Below are positions 34,893-42,900 of a DNA stretch of 64,000 nucleotides, in pieces. How positions within the stretch are numbered: the first letter of the stretch is position 1; each line of letters opens with the position of its first letter. The notes under the pieces were generated by a model. The model worked only from the letters and a program-made list of their open reading frames with translations, ran no database searches and was not told the DNA's origin. The stretch lies in contig CAZICM010000038.1 of the NCBI GenBank assembly GCA_964537685.1, positions 1 to 64,000 of the forward strand. The letters run 5' to 3'. The translations under genes were made by a program, and so were the position numbers. Source of the DNA: CAZICM01 sp964537685. GTDB taxonomy: Bacteria; Myxococcota_A; Polyangia; Polyangiales; Polyangiaceae.

Positions 34893-36212
34893 ATGAAGTC
34901 TCGCATTCAAATGCTCGGTCCGCTGTTCTTTGGACTTTGCGCCTGCAATGTTCAATTTGAGTACCACGCGGGCATAGGCAGCGGGCAAAAACTTCCCGAG
35001 CCTGATATTTGGGTTGAGGAGCCGGCTCCCCTTTCGGAACCCCAAAAACTCCGCCAAACCGAGGTCGATGCCTATCTGGCAGAGCTCTATAAAGACTATC
35101 GCATCGTCGCCACCAAACAGGGTTATTCGGGGGATATTTACGATTGGATCGAATCCAGCTCCATGCCCACGTTGGGGCTCCCCGAACTGCCTTTGCCCCC
35201 TGTCGATTTGGCTTTGCCCCAAGGGGTGCAGCTTCCGCTGAGCGAGCTGAATGAATTTCCCGAGCTGCTTGGTCCGGTGGGCTCGACACCGATGATCCGG
35301 CCTGATTTCTCGGCTTATGTGATGGGCGAAACGGGCGCTGTATCGCTGCAAGATTATCTCGATCATGATCAGGTATTTGGAGCGCCTGGATGGCCCGATC
35401 GGCTCTATGCGGGCTTGGATTTGATAGAGCCCAGCCAAGGCGTCAGCGCTATTTTCAATCATTATGCTGGTGAGGTGGAAGATAAGACCTTCAGCCTCGT
35501 TGAGATGGCGGTGACCTGTCCTGCGGTGGGGCCGGTGAAGGAGCTGATCGGCATGATGATCTCGGTGGACCGGGTGAATTTCGACCGGAATTTAAAGCAG
35601 GGGGAAGTGGCGAAGCCCCGTCTGCATGTGGAATACGCGCGTGAGATCGATGGAGAGCTCCGGGGCGTCTATGATGGGCGGGGAAAGGAATTTGTGCCTT
35701 TGCGCATCGATCCAAGCGAATGGGATGTAAATATTCCTTTTCCAAGGCGAACGGTGCTTGGAGGGGTGGCCAAAGTGTCCGAGGTGAATGGGATGCAATA
35801 TGAACACCGGATGGACATCATTCGTTCACCGAGCGGGGATTGGTGGATGGTATACAACGGGGAAGTGCTTGGGATTTATCCAAGCCATCTATTTTCGATG
35901 CTAAACCAAGGCGCTTGCAACGCGCATTTCTATTCGGAGATTTACGACGGGACGCCTGAAGCGTGGACCTTTACGGATATGGGAAGCGGGCTTCCGCTGG
36001 ATGCGGGACCGAACAGAGTGGCCTATATGCGAAGGCTTACGTTTAGGGAGCCGCTGTGGGTGGAGGTGGAGGTGACGGAGACGATGGGGAATCGCTCGGA
36101 GAAGGAGATCTCCGCCTGTTACACGCGCACACTGTTGGAATCGGGCGGCCCGCTCACAGGGAATTTTTTCTTCTATACCGGCCAGGGCAGCGATGCCCCG
36201 GGATGCGACTAG
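34893..36212 (+). CDS. neprosin-domain lipoprotein (putative glutamic peptidase)
   Basis: 439 residues; lipobox LCAC (Cys18). An N-terminal propeptide-like segment (about 50-110) precedes a C-terminal domain with the order of neprosin (DUF239): FNHYAGEVEDKTFSLVEMAV (188-207), PRLHVEYAR (242-250), DWWMVYNGEVLGIYPSHLF (316-334) and FYSEIYDG (346-353). Plant neprosin is a glutamic endopeptidase cutting after proline. Glu349 sits where the second catalytic Glu is expected; the first may be Glu204 or Glu217, which I could not settle. Probably an outer-surface peptidase or binding protein. The following lipoprotein gene starts 2 bp after the stop. Confidence 0.72.
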   Translation: MKSRIQMLGPLFFGLCACNVQFEYHAGIGSGQKLPEPDIWVEEPAPLSEPQKLRQTEVDAYLAELYKDYRIVATKQGYSGDIYDWIESSSMPTLGLPELPLPPVDLALPQGVQLPLSELNEFPELLGPVGSTPMIRPDFSAYVMGETGAVSLQDYLDHDQVFGAPGWPDRLYAGLDLIEPSQGVSAIFNHYAGEVEDKTFSLVEMAVTCPAVGPVKELIGMMISVDRVNFDRNLKQGEVAKPRLHVEYAREIDGELRGVYDGRGKEFVPLRIDPSEWDVNIPFPRRTVLGGVAKVSEVNGMQYEHRMDIIRSPSGDWWMVYNGEVLGIYPSHLFSMLNQGACNAHFYSEIYDGTPEAWTFTDMGSGLPLDAGPNRVAYMRRLTFREPLWVEVEVTETMGNRSEKEISACYTRTLLESGGPLTGNFFFYTGQGSDAPGCD

Positions 36213-36214
36213 CC

Positions 36215-36916
36215 ATGCAAACACCGAGATTTTCAAGCCTTCACACAATTAGGCAATGCGCCGTGTTGCCCCTCGCTGCGGGTGCCACGCTCTTGGCCTG
36301 CTCGGCTGCTGACGACGCGCCTGCCCTCAGTGAGCGTCCCCAAACCGTCAGCAACCTACCTGTCAAGGAAAATCTGCCAACCTCATCCAGTTCAGCACCC
36401 AGCGCTTCCACTCCCAGCAATGCATTGCCCATCGGCCATCCAGGACCGCCCTATCCTATCAGCACTGGGACCTGCGGCGAACCTCCCTACAAGAAGCCGG
36501 CGGACTATGTCGGGGTATGGCCTCCTCCTCCTTCCCAGTGGTGGGGCCTCAAGCTCTCGCCCCTGGAAAAGATCATCGCCGATACCGCGCCTACCCAGCC
36601 CTGGTCTCAGCATGTGCCTGATCAAGCCTGTTCCAAAGATGACGAATGCGGCGATGGCTTCTGCGATCGGGGGCGCTGCAATGCGATTTGGACATGCGCA
36701 ACGCGCGCAGGAATGCCTTGCGAAACGCATGAACACTGTAAGAGTTTCGGAATCAGCATTTGCGTTGATGGGCGCTGCCGCTCATGCACATCTGATGCTG
36801 AATGCGAGGCCGCGCACCCAGGAAAAGGCTACCTATGCAATATTTTTCCGCGCCCTCCCTACCCTCGGCGTTGTGGGGGACACGGCCCGCATCCGTCCAA
36901 CATCCGATATGATTAA
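36215..36916 (+). CDS. Cys-rich lipoprotein, copy 1 of a tandem family
   Basis: 233 residues from ATG 36215; an in-frame ATG at 36203 would overlap the neprosin stop. Signal with lipobox LLACSA, a Ser/Pro linker, then a conserved segment PPYKKPADYVGVWPPP and QWWGLKLSPLEKIIADTAPT, and a C-terminal Cys-rich part of the form CxxDxECGDGFCDRGRCN ... CxSDAECEAAHPGKG. It shares over two thirds of its residues with the next gene. Function unknown. Confidence 0.8.
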   Translation: MQTPRFSSLHTIRQCAVLPLAAGATLLACSAADDAPALSERPQTVSNLPVKENLPTSSSSAPSASTPSNALPIGHPGPPYPISTGTCGEPPYKKPADYVGVWPPPPSQWWGLKLSPLEKIIADTAPTQPWSQHVPDQACSKDDECGDGFCDRGRCNAIWTCATRAGMPCETHEHCKSFGISICVDGRCRSCTSDAECEAAHPGKGYLCNIFPRPPYPRRCGGHGPHPSNIRYD

Positions 36917-36925
36917 GGAGTTCTG

Positions 36926-37612
36926 ATGCGCTTCCCGCATAGGCTTGAATGCGGCGATCGTTTCGTGTTTCTCGCGCTTCCTTTTCTCCTCGCCTGCTCG
37001 GCCGCTGACGATGCGCCCGCACTGAGCGAACGCCCCCAAACCATCAGCAACCCACCTGTCAAGGAAAATCCGCCGTCCCTCTCCAGTGCGGCACCCAGCG
37101 CTTCCAGCTCCGCAAACGCATTGCCTGTGGGCCATCCGGGACCCCCCTATCCTATCAGCACGGAGGTATGCGATGCACCTCCCTATAAGAAACCGGCGGA
37201 CTATGTGGGTGTGTGGCCTCCTCCAGCCTCTCAATGGTGGGGCCTCAAACTCTCGCCTTTGGAGAAAATCATCGCCGATACCGCACCTGAACAGCCCTGG
37301 TCACGGTACGTGCCCGATCAAGCCTGTTCCAAAGACGATGAATGCGGCGATGGCTTTTGCGATCGAGGGCGATGCAATGCGATTTGGACATGCAGAGTAC
37401 GCTCAGGAATGCCATGTATAACGCATGAGCATTGCCTGGGTTCGTCGATTGGTCTGTGCATCGATGGCCGCTGCCGTTCATGCACATCCGATGCTGAGTG
37501 CGAGGCCGCGCATCCGGGAAAGGGCCTTGTATGCAACGTCCGTCAGCGGCCTCCCCACCCTCGCTTGTGTGGCGTCTTAGGTCCCCACTCGCGCCCAATC
37601 CAATATAATTAA
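36926..37612 (+). CDS. Cys-rich lipoprotein, copy 2 of a tandem family
   Basis: 228 residues with AAGGAG well placed before the ATG. Same layout as copy 1: lipobox LLACSA, linker, the PPYKKPADYVGVWPPP block and the EGF-like Cys pattern ending CTSDAECEAAHPGKG. The conserved blocks are nearly identical between copies while the linker and the last 60 residues vary, as expected after recent duplication followed by diversification or selection. Function unknown. Confidence 0.85.
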   Translation: MRFPHRLECGDRFVFLALPFLLACSAADDAPALSERPQTISNPPVKENPPSLSSAAPSASSSANALPVGHPGPPYPISTEVCDAPPYKKPADYVGVWPPPASQWWGLKLSPLEKIIADTAPEQPWSRYVPDQACSKDDECGDGFCDRGRCNAIWTCRVRSGMPCITHEHCLGSSIGLCIDGRCRSCTSDAECEAAHPGKGLVCNVRQRPPHPRLCGVLGPHSRPIQYN

Positions 37613-37621
37613 CGAGTTCTG

Positions 37622-37870
37622 ATGCGCTTCCCGCATGGGTTTGAATGCGGCGATCGTTTCGTGTTTCTCGCGCTCCAATTTCTCCTCGCCTGCTCGGCCG
37701 CCGACGATGCGCCCGCACTGAGCGAACGCCCCCAAACCATCAGCAACCCACCTGGTGTGGCATCCCCCATCCCCCTCACGCCCCTGGGTACAAGCCTCTG
37801 CCCTCTTTCAACCTCGTTTATGCCCTCCCTCACCCCATGGAGGGCCTCGCCACCCCCATCGGGCATATAG
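37622..37870 (+). pseudogene. truncated third copy of the tandem lipoprotein family
   Basis: 82 codons. The first 44 or so residues are nearly identical to copy 2, including the upstream GAGTTCTG leader and the lipobox LLACSA; only about six bases differ over roughly 138. After SNPP the homology ends and an unrelated Pro/Ser-rich tail runs into a stop, so the whole conserved core is lost. The signal peptide would still export a short lipopeptide if translated. I call it a decayed copy, but a functional small lipoprotein cannot be excluded. Confidence 0.8.
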
Positions 37871-38231
37871 AGCCATCCGCCGGGTCCTTCCTTGGCTTCG
37901 TTTTATAAGGGGCGGTCCCTACCCGCAAAGGTCGCCCGCACCGATTTGAGGGGGGCGGTCCCTACCCGCAAAGATCCCCCGCGCCGATTTGAGGGGGCCG
38001 GTCCCTACCCGCAAAGACCATCGGCGCCCCTTTGAAGGGTCAGGCTTACGATAGATAGCGCCCCAAGCACCATCGCATACCCTAGGCCATACGCCCGGAA
38101 CCCAACGAGGCATCGCCGCATGACCAGGGGTATCAACGAATGCCCAGGCCCCCCTCCCCATCCAGCCAATACCCCCGAATCCAGCGAAATTTCCCGCCCC
38201 GCCCCGCCCCCTGTTATATTCGTCCCCACCC
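37871..38231. other. 361-bp intergenic region with 43-bp repeats
   Basis: Lies between the truncated lipoprotein copy and the kinase gene. The first part holds three 43-bp repeats (37909-38037). The remainder (38038-38231) is ordinary GC-rich DNA with no reading frame I would defend and no clear promoter; the kinase promoter is presumably here. Confidence 0.7.
37909..38037. repeat. three tandem copies of a second 43-bp unit
   Basis: The core GGTCCCTACCCGCAAAG starts at 37914, 37957 and 38000, giving an exact 43-bp period. Each unit begins with a G-run and ends near CCGATTTGAG; the third copy diverges after the core. The sequence is unrelated to the 43-bp unit at 8679-8937 although the period is the same. 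Confidence 0.92.
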
Positions 38232-40271
38232 ATGAACCTCTCCGCCGCAAAGCGATGCCCCGAGTGCGGCGAGCTCTATGAAGCCGATGTGCTCTTCTGC
38301 CCGCGCGATGGAACGCCCATCACCAGCGCCCGCAATAGTAGCTTCAGCGGCGCCGAGCGAGACCCTTATGTCGGGCTCGAACTCGCCGGCCAAATTCATG
38401 TCAAGCACTTGATCGGCATCGGTTCGATGGGCCGTGTCTATAAGGCTTTTCAAGGCGGTGTCGATCGCGATGTGGCCGTGAAGGTGCTGCACCGCGAGCT
38501 GTCGGGAAATCAAGAATTGGTTTCGCGTTTTCATCGCGAGGCCAAGGTCTCCAGCCGTCTCGTGCATCCCAATGTGGTCTCGGTGCTGATGACCGGCATG
38601 ATCCCAGGTCACTTCGATTCTAAGAGCGGCGGCGAGCTGTATCTGGTGATGGAGTATCTCGATGGGATTTCTCTCTTATCGGCGCTCGCAGCCGCAGGCG
38701 ATGGCAATGCGCTCCCTCTGCCAAGGGCATTGCACATAATTCTTCAGGTATGCGATGCGGTTGGTGAAGCCCATGCCCAGAATATCGTTCACCGCGATTT
38801 AAAGCCCGAAAATATTATGCTCGTGCGGCGCGGCGAAGACCCGGATTTTGTAAAGGTGCTCGACTTCGGTATCGCCCGATTGAATTGGAACGATAAATCA
38901 ATGGCTACCCATGCGGGGCTTATCTTCGGGACGGCTAAATATATTTCGCCCGAGGGCGCCGAGGGTTTTGCCGTGGGGCCGCCCGCCGATGTGTATTCGA
39001 TCGCGGTGATTTTGTATCAGTGCCTCGCGGGTAAGACGCCATTTGAAAGCGATTCGCATGTGGGGCTCTTGGTGCAGCATGTGCAAAATGCGCCTCCTGC
39101 CCTGACGAGTATTCCGCGCGCGGCTTATGTGCCGGCTCCGCTCGCCGAGGTGATTATGAAAAACCTCTCTAAGAAGCCTTCCGAGCGGGCAAGCGATGCG
39201 AGGGCTTTGGGGCGCGACATTATCGCGGCGGCGCGCGCGAGCGGCTTGTCACCCGAAGAGATTCTGTCGCCGTCTTCGCTGTTCGCGGCTCAATACAGAG
39301 GCGCGGTGAGGCTCGCTTCCAAAGAGCGGACGAAGTCGATGGAGCTTGGGCCGGATGTGGCCTCGCGCATTCAAGCAAACGCGGCTCCGGCGCAAACGGT
39401 TCAGGCCGATACACAGCCCAAAGCCGCTTCCGAGACCAAAAACGAAACCGCTGTGTCTCCCGCACAGGGAATGCCATCTCCCCTGCCCAGCTCTCAGCGC
39501 CGTCCTCCAACCATCACCAGCACCAACGATCTCAAGGTGCACAAATCGCCGCCCAAAGCCTATACACCGCCTGCTCCCGCGGCTCTGCCTTCCACGATTC
39601 AAGGCACCGAATCAGCGGTCGAATCGGCTCCTGCCGAACGTCCCGCGCGGGCTCAAATCGCGCGGGCCATCACCATTTTCGCCTGTGTGCTCGCGTTTGG
39701 AATCATGGCCGTCGCCGCGGGAAGAAAACTCGGCGCATGGGGCGCGAATCCGCCTCAAAACGACCCGATCGAAGCGCAGCTCGACGAGGCGCGAGAGGCG
39801 ATGCGCAGGCGGGCTTGGGATGCACCGGCCGATGCCAATGTGAAGGCGATTTTGGAACGCGCTCACAGCCGTTTTCCAGGCGATCCGCGTATACGGGATC
39901 TAGAGCGCGAAGCGGCCGAGCGGCTGGTCACAGATGCGCTGGGCCGTAAATACGCGGGCGACAAGGCCGAGGCGCAGAGGCTTGCAAAGCTGGCGCTTCA
40001 GTTTTCGCCGGGCCTTGCGGCGGCCGAGCATTTGCTCGCGGAACTGGCTCAGCAGAAGGACGAACCCAAAGAACCCGCGGCAGGCGCGGGCACGGCACCG
40101 AAGGGAAAGGGCGACAAGGAAGCGAGTTCGGCGGGTGTGCGCAAAACCCCTGAAAACAAGCCTTCCAAAGAACCTAAAGACAGCGTTACGCCCACGCTTC
40201 CACCGCCGCCTCCCCCCTTGCCCACCACGACAGACACGGCGCCCCCCGCGACATCAGGACCGTGGCTATGA
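38232..40271 (+). CDS. Ser/Thr protein kinase with N-terminal zinc ribbon and TM segment
   Basis: 679 residues. A zinc-ribbon-like motif CPECGELY...LFCPRDG sits at 9-27. The kinase domain (about 55-330) is complete: glycine loop GIGSMG (62-67), Lys84 in VAVKVL, HRDLKPEN (187-194) and DFGIA (211-215). A long Pro/Ser/Ala-rich linker leads to one TM helix (about 480-497) and a periplasmic helical region with TPR-like pairs, then a Pro-rich tail. A membrane-bound Hanks-type kinase passing signals between envelope and cytoplasm is inferred. Its stop overlaps the start of the beta-barrel gene (ATGA). Confidence 0.93.
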   Translation: MNLSAAKRCPECGELYEADVLFCPRDGTPITSARNSSFSGAERDPYVGLELAGQIHVKHLIGIGSMGRVYKAFQGGVDRDVAVKVLHRELSGNQELVSRFHREAKVSSRLVHPNVVSVLMTGMIPGHFDSKSGGELYLVMEYLDGISLLSALAAAGDGNALPLPRALHIILQVCDAVGEAHAQNIVHRDLKPENIMLVRRGEDPDFVKVLDFGIARLNWNDKSMATHAGLIFGTAKYISPEGAEGFAVGPPADVYSIAVILYQCLAGKTPFESDSHVGLLVQHVQNAPPALTSIPRAAYVPAPLAEVIMKNLSKKPSERASDARALGRDIIAAARASGLSPEEILSPSSLFAAQYRGAVRLASKERTKSMELGPDVASRIQANAAPAQTVQADTQPKAASETKNETAVSPAQGMPSPLPSSQRRPPTITSTNDLKVHKSPPKAYTPPAPAALPSTIQGTESAVESAPAERPARAQIARAITIFACVLAFGIMAVAAGRKLGAWGANPPQNDPIEAQLDEAREAMRRRAWDAPADANVKAILERAHSRFPGDPRIRDLEREAAERLVTDALGRKYAGDKAEAQRLAKLALQFSPGLAAAEHLLAELAQQKDEPKEPAAGAGTAPKGKGDKEASSAGVRKTPENKPSKEPKDSVTPTLPPPPPPLPTTTDTAPPATSGPWL

Positions 40272-41023
40272 GCACCTTAGGCATCCGCTTCCGAAAGGCC
40301 CTTCGCATCGCATGCCAAAGCCTTGTGTTTTCGGCCATTGCGGCTCTATCGTCCGAAGCTTCCGCCGATTCATCGACACCGACCCAAGTGGCCATCGCCG
40401 CCCACGAGCTCGAGCGCCCCTATATGCTGGCCGAGCTCGCCACGGGCTTAATCACGCTGCCCGCCGCGGAAGTGTGCCTCACGGTCGAGAACTGCAAAGA
40501 CGGCGAAACCAGTGTCGGCGTAGGCATACAAAATCTCTATCGCTACAAGGCCATTGGCTTTGGCGCGGGCATTCGCTGGGCAACGACGCTGAGAAGCGAC
40601 GCAGCGGAAGGCGCGCAGGCTTTAGAGCGCGAACACAGCCGGCGATACTTTTTTGTGGAAGGCCAATTCCGTTACTACGTGCTGTGGGAGAGCTCTTGGG
40701 AGTGGTGGCTGGGCACGACGCTGGGCGGTGTGGTGGTGAATGATTCGTGGTCGGTGAAGAGCGATCGCGAGCCTGCAAACGATGCCGATTTCGTAGGTCC
40801 CCGCTCGGTGACGATCGGCACTGAAGGCTTGACGGCGGGGCTGGGCATCGGGTCTCAGTGGGCTTTTTTGGACAACTGGTCCATCGGCGCTCAACTGCGT
40901 TATTGCGTGTGGATCTTGCCATCGACGCGCGAAGAGTCTCCGACGGGCGACTCGGCATCGCTATCGGGCCGGGTGGACATGATCGACTTTAGTCTCGCCG
41001 TTTCGTACCGAATCGCGATGTGA
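40268..41023 (+). CDS. secreted outer-membrane beta-barrel-like protein
   Basis: 251 residues from the ATG that overlaps the kinase stop as ATGA; an in-frame GTG lies 6 bp earlier. A Sec signal ends near SSEASA. The rest shows alternating hydrophobic strands with aromatic ends (RYFFVEGQFRYYVLWESSWE, WWLGTTLGGVVVNDSW, WSIGAQLRYCVWILPS) and a final strand IDFSLAVSYRIAM, as in small porin-like barrels. Translational coupling to the kinase suggests a shared pathway. Ligand unknown. Confidence 0.72.
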   Translation: MSTLGIRFRKALRIACQSLVFSAIAALSSEASADSSTPTQVAIAAHELERPYMLAELATGLITLPAAEVCLTVENCKDGETSVGVGIQNLYRYKAIGFGAGIRWATTLRSDAAEGAQALEREHSRRYFFVEGQFRYYVLWESSWEWWLGTTLGGVVVNDSWSVKSDREPANDADFVGPRSVTIGTEGLTAGLGIGSQWAFLDNWSIGAQLRYCVWILPSTREESPTGDSASLSGRVDMIDFSLAVSYRIAM

Positions 41024-41070
41024 TAGGCAGCCTTTCGCTGCATCAAGACGCTTTAGCCGAAGGACACCGT

Positions 41071-41910
41071 ATGGATCTATCTGCTGTGGGTTATGTAACC
41101 CGACCCTATTCATTGACCTATGACTGGAGAACCCTCGCTACTTATGCGCTGGGCATCGGCGCGAGGAAGGACGAGCTCGATTACCTCTATGAGGGCGCCA
41201 AATCGGGCATGAAGGTGTATCCGACCTTTGGGGTTGTCCCTGCCTATGACGCCGTTGTGGATGTGCTTGGCAAGACGGGCGGCAATATGGCGATGGTGGT
41301 TCACGGCGGGCAAACCGTGCGGGCGCACCGGCCAATTCCTTCCAGCGCGACGCTTACGACAACAGGTGTTTTAAAGGCGATTTATGACCTGAAGAAGTTT
41401 TCCCAGGTCATCATCGAAACCTCGTCGGCCTATAACGGCGAGCCTTGTGTAGACACGACCTGGTCCATCATTTTCAGGGGTGCGGGAGGCTTTGGAGGCC
41501 CTCGCCCGCCCGAGTCCAACGAGCCTTCGATCGCGAAAGATCGCGTTCCCGACTGGACATTCGAAGAGACGACATCGCCGGAACAAGCGCTTCTGTACCG
41601 CATTTCAGGCGATGTGAATCCGCTCCACGCCGACCCTGAATTTGCGGCGATGGTGGGTTTTCCCCAAGGGCCGATCCTCCATGGCCTGTGCACCTATGGC
41701 TTTGCGGCGCGGGCTATCGTAAAAAACGCGGCCGGCGGCGATGCAACAAAGCTTCGATCGTTCACGGCCCAATTCCGCAAGCCCGTGTGGCCCGGCGATA
41801 CCCTCGTCACCCAAGGGCATACTCTCGACGACGGACGGGTTTTCGTTGTAACAAGCGTAAAGAGCCGCTCTGAAGCGGTTCTAACAAGCGCCTGGGCTGA
41901 GATCGGCTGA
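41071..41910 (+). CDS. MaoC-like (R)-specific enoyl-CoA hydratase
   Basis: 279 residues from the ATG at 41071, preceded by GAAGGA with good spacing; an earlier in-frame start at 41020 overlaps the barrel gene. The length fits a double hot-dog hydratase: N-terminal hot-dog with GARKDELDYLYEG (48-60 region), C-terminal hot-dog with the catalytic hydratase-2 signature YRISGDVNPLHADPEFA and GFPQGPILHGLCTYG. It would hydrate trans-2-enoyl-CoA to the (R)-3-hydroxyacyl-CoA, in fatty-acid or polyhydroxyalkanoate metabolism. No other beta-oxidation gene is adjacent. Confidence 0.9.
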   Translation: MDLSAVGYVTRPYSLTYDWRTLATYALGIGARKDELDYLYEGAKSGMKVYPTFGVVPAYDAVVDVLGKTGGNMAMVVHGGQTVRAHRPIPSSATLTTTGVLKAIYDLKKFSQVIIETSSAYNGEPCVDTTWSIIFRGAGGFGGPRPPESNEPSIAKDRVPDWTFEETTSPEQALLYRISGDVNPLHADPEFAAMVGFPQGPILHGLCTYGFAARAIVKNAAGGDATKLRSFTAQFRKPVWPGDTLVTQGHTLDDGRVFVVTSVKSRSEAVLTSAWAEIG

Positions 41911-41990
41911 CTTGAAGGCCGCGGGCGTGATAAGAGCGCTGGGCAAGAACGAGTGTGGCGGCGTAAATCGCTCTGTGGAAGGGCAAGCAC

Positions 41991-42815
41991 ATGACGAAGA
42001 AGACTGAAGAAAAAGGCAGCGGAAAGAGCAAAGAGGAACTCGAGAAAGAGAACGCTGCTGAGGAAGAAGAAGACGAAGGCGGCGAGGAAGAAGAGGACGA
42101 GGACGAAGGCGACGAGGAAGAAGAGGACGACGGCGAGGGCGAGGGCGACGAAGAAGAGGAAGAAGACGAGGAGGACGACGGCGAGGAAGCCGTTGATGCC
42201 AAACCTGCCCGGCGTCACCGTCCCGAGCACGACGAAGGCGATCATGGAGCCGCGGCGGCCGATGACGAGGAAGATTCGACGTGGTGGGCGCCTCATCTCG
42301 TGCTGGGCGTGCTGATTCTGCTGGGCATCCTGGGCTTCTTTGGGGTGTTCAACAAGACGCTTGGCTTCTTGGCCGCAAAGCCGCCGGCGGGCACGGAACA
42401 GCCCGCGAGCAAGCCCGAGACCAACAAGGGCGCAGAAGCGGCGAAACCGCCTCCGCAGCAGCCGCCGCAGCAAGCGCAGCCGCCGCGCGAGATGTTTGGC
42501 GCGAAGCATTTGCTGGTGATGTACAAGGGCAGCCGCAGGGCGCCTGAAAACGTCACGCGGACGAAGGAAGAGGCGAAGGCGCGCGCGGAAGAAGCCTTGA
42601 AGAAGGCGCGGGAGAAGAAGGCGCCGTTTGAAGAGCTCGTGAAGGAGTATTCAGACGAGATGGGCGCCGGGGCGCGGGGCGGCGATTTGGGCAAGTTCCC
42701 CAAGGGAGCGATGGTGCCCGAGTTCCAGGCTGGCCTCGAGAAGACCAAGGTCGGTGAAGTCAGCGATTTGGTCGAGACGCCATTCGGCTATCACGTCATT
42801 CTTCGCACCCAGTAA
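41991..42815 (+). CDS. membrane-anchored PpiC-type peptidyl-prolyl isomerase with acidic N-terminus
   Basis: 274 residues. Residues 1-95 are mostly Glu and Asp, with one basic patch (PARRHRPEH). A TM helix follows (about 99-119), then a Pro/Gln-rich linker and a parvulin domain (about 165-274: FGAKHLLVMYKGSRRAPENV, FEELVKEYSDEMGAGARGGDLGKFPKGAMVPEF, VETPFGYHVILRTQ). The isomerase would face the periplasm and the acidic part the cytoplasm. Such proteins assist folding of exported proteins; the acidic part has no known counterpart I can name. Confidence 0.85.
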   Translation: MTKKTEEKGSGKSKEELEKENAAEEEEDEGGEEEEDEDEGDEEEEDDGEGEGDEEEEEDEEDDGEEAVDAKPARRHRPEHDEGDHGAAAADDEEDSTWWAPHLVLGVLILLGILGFFGVFNKTLGFLAAKPPAGTEQPASKPETNKGAEAAKPPPQQPPQQAQPPREMFGAKHLLVMYKGSRRAPENVTRTKEEAKARAEEALKKAREKKAPFEELVKEYSDEMGAGARGGDLGKFPKGAMVPEFQAGLEKTKVGEVSDLVETPFGYHVILRTQ

Positions 42816-42841
42816 TTCCAATCCATTCACGGCCAAAACAA

Positions 42842-42900
42842 ATGGGCGCCGTTTCTTCAATGAGACCGGCGCCCATGTTCTATTCGCTTTATTTTCTTAT
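42842..42900. terminator. hairpin terminator between convergent genes
   Basis: ATGGGCGCCG at 42842-42851 pairs perfectly with CGGCGCCCAT at 42867-42876 around a 15-nt loop, followed by a T-rich tract. It sits in the 84-bp space between the parvulin gene and the convergent DUF6599-like gene and could serve both directions. Confidence 0.8.

Noticed and set aside
41694..42509. Hydrophobic 271-residue protein on the minus strand
   Set aside because: It is the antisense image of the MaoC-like gene end and of the acidic parvulin domain; the Phe/Leu/Val runs come from Glu/Asp codons.
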